In this document: positions 15,299 through 19,001 of the stretch, piece after piece
How the letters are laid out: every line of letters starts with the position of its first letter
How positions within the stretch are numbered: position 1 is the first letter of the stretch
NCBI GenBank assembly: GCA_023451265.1
Contig: JAEYAG010000183.1
Coordinates: 1-19,001, forward strand
Direction: 5' to 3'
DNA from: Actinomycetes bacterium
GTDB lineage: Bacteria > Actinomycetota > Actinomycetes > Actinomycetales > Microbacteriaceae
Length of the DNA: 19,001 bases
The notes under the pieces: generated by a model
What the model saw: only the letters and a program-made list of their open reading frames with translations
Database searches by the model: none
Told to the model about the DNA's origin: nothing
Position numbers and translations under genes: made by a program

Positions 15299-15350
15299 GG
15301 GTGGTGGCTCCTTGACTAGTGAATTCTGCGTGGTGAGTTCTCGTGGATGT

Positions 15351-15388
15351 CGGTGCGGGATCGCCGCGATCGCGACGATCCCGCACCG
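15351..15388 (-). promoter_or_regulatory. Hairpin in the rpsB-tsf intergenic region (attenuator or processing site)
   Basis: CGGTGCGGGATCG (15351-15363) and its exact complement (15376-15388) form a 13-bp stem. The 12-base loop itself contains the palindrome CGCGATCGCG (15365-15374). It begins 13 bases after the rpsB stop and has no T tract. It could lower tsf expression relative to rpsB, protect the rpsB 3' end after processing, or act as a partial terminator. Confidence 0.65.
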
Positions 15389-15401
15389 GCGGGAAGCTGT
15401 C

Positions 15402-16310
15402 TTACTCGGCAGCGACGGCCGCGGCGTCGCCTTCGGCCTTGGCCTCGGCACCGGCGGCGTCGGCAGCCGACTCCGTCGCGATGGTCTCGACCTCGGCGAC
15501 GTCGGTGACGACCGGCGTCTCGGCCTCGGCGGCGGGCGCCTCAGCGGTGCCGCCCTGCTCGAGCAGCTCGCGCTCCCAGTCGGCGAGGGGCTCCGCCTCG
15601 GCGGACTCGTCGGTGGGCTGGTGGCGCTGGATGAGGCCCTCGGCGGCGGCGTCGGCGATGATGCGGGTGAGCAGGCCCACCGAGCGGATCGCGTCGTCGT
15701 TGCCCGGGATCGGGAACTGGAACTCGTCGGGGTCGGCGTTGGTGTCGAGGATGCCGATCACCGGGATGCCGAGCTTCTTGGCCTCGTCGATGGCGAGGTG
15801 CTCGCGCTTGGCGTCGACGACCCAGATCGCGGACGGCGTCTTCTGCAGGTTGCGGATGCCGCCGAGCGACTTGTGCAGCTTGTCGAGCTCGCGCTTCTTC
15901 AGCAGGAGCTCCTTCTTGGTGAAGCCGCTGTCGGCGGGGTTGTCGAAGTCGAGCTCCTCGAGCTCCTTCATGCGCGCCAGCCGCTTGCTGACGGTCTGGA
16001 AGTTGGTGAGGAGCCCACCCAGCCAGCGCTGGTTGACGTAGGGCTGGCCGACGCGGGTCGCCTGCTCGGCGATGACCTCCTGGGCCTGCTTCTTGGTGCC
16101 GACGAACAGGACGGTGCCGCCGTGGGCGACCGTCTCGCGGACGTACTCGTACGCCTTGTCGATGTACGACAGCGACTGCTGCAGGTCGATGATGTGGATG
16201 CCGGAGCGCTCCGTCAGGATGAAGCGCTTGACCTTCGGGTTCCACCGGCGAGTCTGGTGTCCGAAGTGAACGCCGCTGTCGAGCAGCTGGCGAATGGTGA
16301 CGACGGCCAT
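15402..16310 (-). CDS. rpsB: 30S ribosomal protein S2
   Basis: Small-subunit protein S2, needed for S1 or mRNA docking and late 30S assembly. 302 aa. The start MAVVTIRQLLDSGVHFGHQTRRWNPKVKRF (split), then IHIIDLQQS, GGTVLFVGTKKQAQ, NQRWLGGLLTN, IWVVDAKREHLAIDEAKKLGIPVIGILDTNADP (split) and DDAIRSVGL cover the whole family. Beyond about 255 the protein has an Ala/Glu-rich acidic tail, common in actinobacterial S2. ATG 16310 has AAAGGAG seven bases upstream. A candidate extended -10 promoter at 16495-16503 would give a leader of about 178 bases with several helices. The divergent neighbour is an M23-like gene. Confidence 0.98.
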   Translation of the reverse strand: MAVVTIRQLLDSGVHFGHQTRRWNPKVKRFILTERSGIHIIDLQQSLSYIDKAYEYVRETVAHGGTVLFVGTKKQAQEVIAEQATRVGQPYVNQRWLGGLLTNFQTVSKRLARMKELEELDFDNPADSGFTKKELLLKKRELDKLHKSLGGIRNLQKTPSAIWVVDAKREHLAIDEAKKLGIPVIGILDTNADPDEFQFPIPGNDDAIRSVGLLTRIIADAAAEGLIQRHQPTDESAEAEPLADWERELLEQGGTAEAPAAEAETPVVTDVAEVETIATESAADAAGAEAKAEGDAAAVAAE

Positions 16311-16488
16311 GGCCGTTCTCCTTTGTTTCTGGGTTGATCGCGTGGACCGGTCGGCCCGTGCGCCTGGTGCCCGGCACGCACCCGCTCCCGTTCGCACGGT
16401 GAGACCTCTGGGTGTGGATGCCGCGAGTCCCCGTCTGAGACAGGGCGTCGCTGTGGGCACGCGGAGTCACCCCGACGCGCGGGGTGCG
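16311..16488 (-). promoter_or_regulatory. Structured 5' leader of rpsB
   Basis: This non-coding stretch between the predicted transcript start and ATG 16310 can form several helices. One, near the 5' end, pairs CACCCCG (16468-16474) with CGGGGTG (16480-16486). A second pairs CCGTGCG (16356-16362) with CGCACGG (16393-16399), enclosing GTGC/GCAC (16367-16370 with 16374-16377). The Shine-Dalgarno lies at 16318-16324. In E. coli, S2 represses its own mRNA through the leader; an equivalent here is inference. Confidence 0.45.
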
Positions 16489-16494
16489 TCTGAC

Positions 16495-16503
16495 AGTGTA
16501 TCA
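16495..16503 (-). promoter_or_regulatory. Extended -10 promoter element for rpsB-tsf
   Basis: The minus strand reads TGATACACT: a TG-N extension followed by TACACT. No matching -35 is visible (the expected place is G-rich), but extended -10 promoters often lack one. The predicted start is near 16488, about 178 bases before ATG 16310. The rest of the divergent gap up to 16601 shows no other clear element apart from the short inverted repeat ATCTGT-CC-ACAGAT (16540-16553). Confidence 0.45.
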
Positions 16504-16601
16504 GCCGCATCGCTCTCTCCCCCGCCGGCGAATCCGCGGATCTGTCCACAGATCGGGCATCTTCGCCGCCGCGGTGCTCCGCGCAGGAGCACGGTGGGGT
16601 C

Positions 16602-17186
16602 ATGTCCCCGCTTGCTCGCTGGATCGTCGCCGTCACGCTGGCGGTGTGCGTCGTGCTGACGTGCCCGTTGCCCGCCGCCGGAAGCGTCGGCGTCGTGGGC
16701 GCAGCGCCGCCGCGGGGTGTGATCGTGGCGGCGGGCGCGCCGGCGGTCGTGGCGGCCGACGACGTCGCGGTGCCGGTCTCACCCGGCTGGCAGTGGCCGG
16801 TCACCCCCGCCGTCGTCACGGTGCCGTACCAGGCTCCCGCCCACGCCTATGGCGCCGGTCACCGCGGAGTCGACCTGCAGGCGGAACCCGGGGCACCGGT
16901 CGTGGCGCCGGCAGACGGCGTGATCGCGTTCGCCGGGACGGTGGTGGACCGGCCGCTCCTGACGATCGACCACGGCGGGGGCCTCGTGACGACCCTCGAG
17001 CCCGTCCTCCCCGCCGTCGCGATCGGTGCGCGGGTCGCCGCGGGCGAGGTCGTCGGGACCGTCGCCACCGGCGGCCACACCGCCCCCGGCGCGGTGCACT
17101 TCGGGGTGCGCGACGCGGGCGAGTACATCAACCCGCTGCTGCTGCTCGAGGCGGTGCCCCGCGCCGTGCTGCTCCCCTGCTGCTGA
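16602..17186 (+). CDS. Exported M23-family (LytM-like) protein lacking catalytic histidines
   Basis: 194 aa. A hydrophobic N-terminus (about 6-27) gives a signal peptide or anchor. The M23 beta-sandwich spans about 64-180: WPVTP, GHRGVDLQ (H87 and D91, zinc ligands), PVVAPADGVIAFAG, IDHGGGLVTTLEPV and AVHFGV (H166, third zinc ligand). In active LytM-type enzymes the catalytic histidines lie in YAHL and in the first His of HxH; here the matching residues are P134 (LEPV) and A164 (AVH). The protein may thus bind zinc but be weakly active or inactive, perhaps a regulator of peptidoglycan hydrolases like degenerate LytM proteins. From memory, the M. tuberculosis gene beside rpsB (Rv2891) is of similar type. 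ATG 16602 has GGTGGGG just upstream. The gene is divergent from rpsB and convergent with xerC (ten bases between stops). Confidence 0.85.
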   Translation: MSPLARWIVAVTLAVCVVLTCPLPAAGSVGVVGAAPPRGVIVAAGAPAVVAADDVAVPVSPGWQWPVTPAVVTVPYQAPAHAYGAGHRGVDLQAEPGAPVVAPADGVIAFAGTVVDRPLLTIDHGGGLVTTLEPVLPAVAIGARVAAGEVVGTVATGGHTAPGAVHFGVRDAGEYINPLLLLEAVPRAVLLPCC

Positions 17187-17196
17187 GCAGGAAGCC

Positions 17197-18096
17197 TCAG
17201 GCCCGCGGGTGTGCGAGCCGGTAGGCCGCGGCGAGCTTCTCCGCGGAGACGTGGGTGTAGATCTGCGTCGTCCCGAGGCTCGCGTGACCGAGCATCTCCT
17301 GCACGGTGCGCAGGTCCGCACCGCCGTCGAGCAGATGCGTCGCCGCCGAGTGGCGGAGCGTGTGCGGTCCGGTGGTCTCGGTGCCAAGGGCGGGGGCGAC
17401 GGCACGGGAGACCACGTCGTACGCCGCGCGGGTCCCGAGCCGCCCGCCGCGCGCCCCCAGGAACACGGCGCGGCTCCCCTGGCCGCGTGCGGCGAGCACG
17501 GGGCGACCGCGCACGAGATACGCGTCGAGGGCGGATGCCGCCGGTTGCCCGTAAGGCACGACGCGCTCCTTGGATCCCTTGCCGACGACGCGGACGGTGC
17601 GCCGGTGCGGGTCGATGTCGTCCACGTCCATCCCACACAGCTCCGCGACGCGCAGCGCCGACGCGTAGAGCAGCTCGAGGACGGCGGCGTCGCGCAGCGC
17701 GAGGGCGTCGCCCTCGCCGGCGCGCTCGGCCGCGGCATCGAGGACGGCGGTCATCGCCGGGGCGGTCGCGACCTTCGGCAGCGTACGGGCGCGCTTGGGG
17801 GCGACCAGCCGCAGGCTCGGATCGGTCGCGATGACTCCCTGCTCCTGCGCCCAGGCGAAGAACCCCCGCACGGACGCCGTGCGCCGGGCGATCGTGGCGC
17901 GGGCGTCGCCGCGCTGTGTCGCCAGCCAGAGCCATTCGCGCAGGCTCTCGAGGTCGATCTCGGCGACGTCGACGTCGCCTGTCGCGCTCTGCAGGTCACG
18001 AAGGTCCGCGGCGTACGCGCGGACCGTCGCCGGGGAGAGCCGGCGCACGCGGGCGAGATCGTCGGCATAGGCCGCCGTCGCCGCCGCGAGTCTCAT
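17197..18096 (-). CDS. xerC: Tyrosine recombinase XerC
   Basis: Site-specific recombinase that, with XerD at dif, resolves chromosome dimers. 299 aa, normal size. The N-terminal core-binding (SAM-like) domain spans about 1-90 (LSPATVRAYAADL). The catalytic domain holds R149 (ALRVAEL), K173 (GKGSKER), H245-x2-R248 (HTLRH), H271 (GHASLGTTQIY) and nucleophile Y280. This is the full catalytic set, each within about five residues of the E. coli XerC positions as I recall them. ATG 18096 is the only sensible start, but its GGAGG is only one base away, so translation may be inefficient. It lies 67 bases downstream of dprA on the same strand. Its neighbours favour a housekeeping recombinase over a phage or integron integrase. 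Confidence 0.93.
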   Translation of the reverse strand: MRLAAATAAYADDLARVRRLSPATVRAYAADLRDLQSATGDVDVAEIDLESLREWLWLATQRGDARATIARRTASVRGFFAWAQEQGVIATDPSLRLVAPKRARTLPKVATAPAMTAVLDAAAERAGEGDALALRDAAVLELLYASALRVAELCGMDVDDIDPHRRTVRVVGKGSKERVVPYGQPAASALDAYLVRGRPVLAARGQGSRAVFLGARGGRLGTRAAYDVVSRAVAPALGTETTGPHTLRHSAATHLLDGGADLRTVQEMLGHASLGTTQIYTHVSAEKLAAAYRLAHPRA

Positions 18097-18163
18097 GCCT
18101 CCAGCATGCCTGCCCGTGCACCGCCGACGGCGGCGGCGCACCGCGTCGACACACGCCGCGATC

Positions 18164-19001
18164 TCACCACAGCGTCGCCGCCGCGCGGTGACGCGCCCGC
18201 ACCCATCCGCCCGGGCGCCGCTCCACCGTGCCCTCCAGTTCCAGGAGCCCGAGGAGCGCCGTCGCCTCGTCCAAGCCGAAACCGGCGCGGCGTGCGATGT
18301 CGTGTCCGCTGCGGGCGCTGCGGTCGCTGAGCGCGTCGAGGATGCGGGTGAGGTCACCGGCGCCCTGCTCGCCAGTCTGCGAGGCCTCCGCCACGGTGCG
18401 GGCGTTCAGGGCGCGCGCGTCGAGGCCCAGCAGCTCCATCACGTCGGCGACGGAGGTGATGCACTCGGCCTGCACTTCGCGCAGCAGCCGGTGGCAGCCC
18501 GCGGATGACGCACTCGTGACCGGCCCGGGAACGGCCCCGAGCGGCCGGCCGAGCGCCGCCGCGTGGTGCGCCGTGTTGAGCGAGCCGCTGCGCCGACCCG
18601 CCTCGACGACGACGGTCGCGTCGCTCATGGCGGCGATCAGCCTGTTGCGGGCGAGGAAGCGCCACTTCGTCGGCGACGAACCGCACGGCACCTCCGCGGC
18701 CACGGTACCCCCCGCGGCGATGCGCTCCAGCAGTTCGCGGTGACCCGCCGGGTACGGCCGGTCGACGCCCCCGGCCAGCAGCGCCGTCGTCGCACCGCCC
18801 ACCGCCAGCGCACCACGGTGCGCCGACCCGTCGATGCCGTAGGCCGCGCCGGAGATCACGGCGACCCCGGCGGTCGCGGCACCCGCGGCGAGGTCCTCCG
18901 CCAGCAGGTCGCCGTATGCGCTCGCCGCGCGCGATCCGACCATCGCCACGGCAGGGCATGCCGCCCCCAGCGCGTCGACGTCGCCGAGCACCCACAGGCA
19001 C
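18164..19001 (-). CDS. dprA: DNA-processing protein DprA (5' end beyond the window)
   Basis: Loads RecA on incoming single-stranded DNA during transformation; its role in actinobacteria without obvious competence is unclear. The frame is open to base 19001 (first visible residues CLWVLGDVDALG), so the N-terminal SAM part is missing. Rossmann-like DprA motifs are MVGSRAASAYG, VISGAAYGIDGSAHRGAL, GGVDRPYPAGH, RFLARNRLIAAMSDATVVVEAG and SGSLNTAHHAAALGRPLGAVPGP. A C-terminal winged-helix region follows (DLTRILDALS to the end). Visible length is 279 residues. The stop is TGA at 18166-18164, and xerC follows. The pair dprA-xerC next to rpsB-tsf is common in actinobacteria. Confidence 0.95.
   Translation of the reverse strand, partial: CLWVLGDVDALGAACPAVAMVGSRAASAYGDLLAEDLAAGAATAGVAVISGAAYGIDGSAHRGALAVGGATTALLAGGVDRPYPAGHRELLERIAAGGTVAAEVPCGSSPTKWRFLARNRLIAAMSDATVVVEAGRRSGSLNTAHHAAALGRPLGAVPGPVTSASSAGCHRLLREVQAECITSVADVMELLGLDARALNARTVAEASQTGEQGAGDLTRILDALSDRSARSGHDIARRAGFGLDEATALLGLLELEGTVERRPGGWVRARHRAAATLW

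Noticed and set aside
16540..16553. ATCTGTCCACAGAT upstream of the M23-like gene contains CTGTCCACA, one base off an actinobacterial DnaA box (TTGTCCACA), and is an inverted repeat.
   Set aside because: A single imperfect site in a divergent promoter gap with no origin features nearby; chance is likely.
17176..17191. CCTGCT-gctg-AGCAGG hairpin at the convergent end of the M23-like gene and xerC.
   Set aside because: Only a 6-bp stem, partly inside the coding end, and no T tract; too weak to call a terminator.
1..19001. CRISPR arrays, insertion sequences, prophage, defence islands, tRNA or rRNA genes.
   Set aside because: I saw no regular repeats, transposase, integrase other than XerC, or RNA gene signatures on either strand; gene content is core metabolism, translation and envelope.

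Overview
The DNA is very G+C rich, uses GTG starts often, and its genes look like a high-GC actinobacterium. The GlgE pathway, DivIVA-type and aggregation-promoting-factor-type proteins, and the order rpsB / M23 protein / xerC / dprA together suggest Microbacteriaceae, possibly Microbacterium. That assignment is inference from protein content; no rRNA is present. I see no insertion sequence, prophage, CRISPR array, tRNA or rRNA, and no sign of recent transfer. It is essentially a core-genome segment.

Positions 1-5601 (+) hold an alpha-glucan operon: glgX (glycogen debranching, cut at the window edge), glgE (maltosyltransferase) and glgB (branching enzyme). glgE and glgB overlap by ATGA. All catalytic carboxylates are present, and their spacing in GlgE and GlgB matches the characterised enzymes. 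Positions 5603-8307 (-) converge on glgB with one base between the stops. They hold a CnoX/YbbN-like thioredoxin-TPR protein, preceded by and translationally coupled to an uncharacterised 589-residue membrane protein with an internal lipobox-like segment. A divergent gap with candidate promoters and a leader hairpin precedes an AI-2E-family membrane transporter (8503-9582, +).

Positions 9607-18096 are almost entirely minus-strand. Reading with transcription from the right: dprA (cut at the right edge), xerC, then, beyond a small divergent plus-strand M23-like gene, rpsB and tsf, a 16-bp hairpin terminator, pyrH, frr, cdsA and a DivIVA-repeat protein. A well-formed, apparently leaderless promoter follows, then a secreted aggregation-promoting-factor/lysozyme-like protein, a small zinc-finger protein and an alpha/beta hydrolase. 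The rpsB-tsf-pyrH-frr-cdsA run is the classic translation and lipid-precursor block: S2, EF-Ts, UMP kinase, ribosome recycling factor, CDP-diacylglycerol synthase.

I found no clearly new multi-gene system. The points most worth a second look are: the M23 protein that keeps its zinc ligands but has lost both catalytic histidines; the three-membrane-segment protein with an internal lipobox coupled to a thioredoxin-TPR chaperone; the DivIVA-repeat gene coupled to cdsA; the structured rpsB leader and the rpsB-tsf hairpin; the conserved-looking lysozyme / zinc-finger / hydrolase trio; and an over-represented, mostly one-strand 9-mer, GGATGCCGC.
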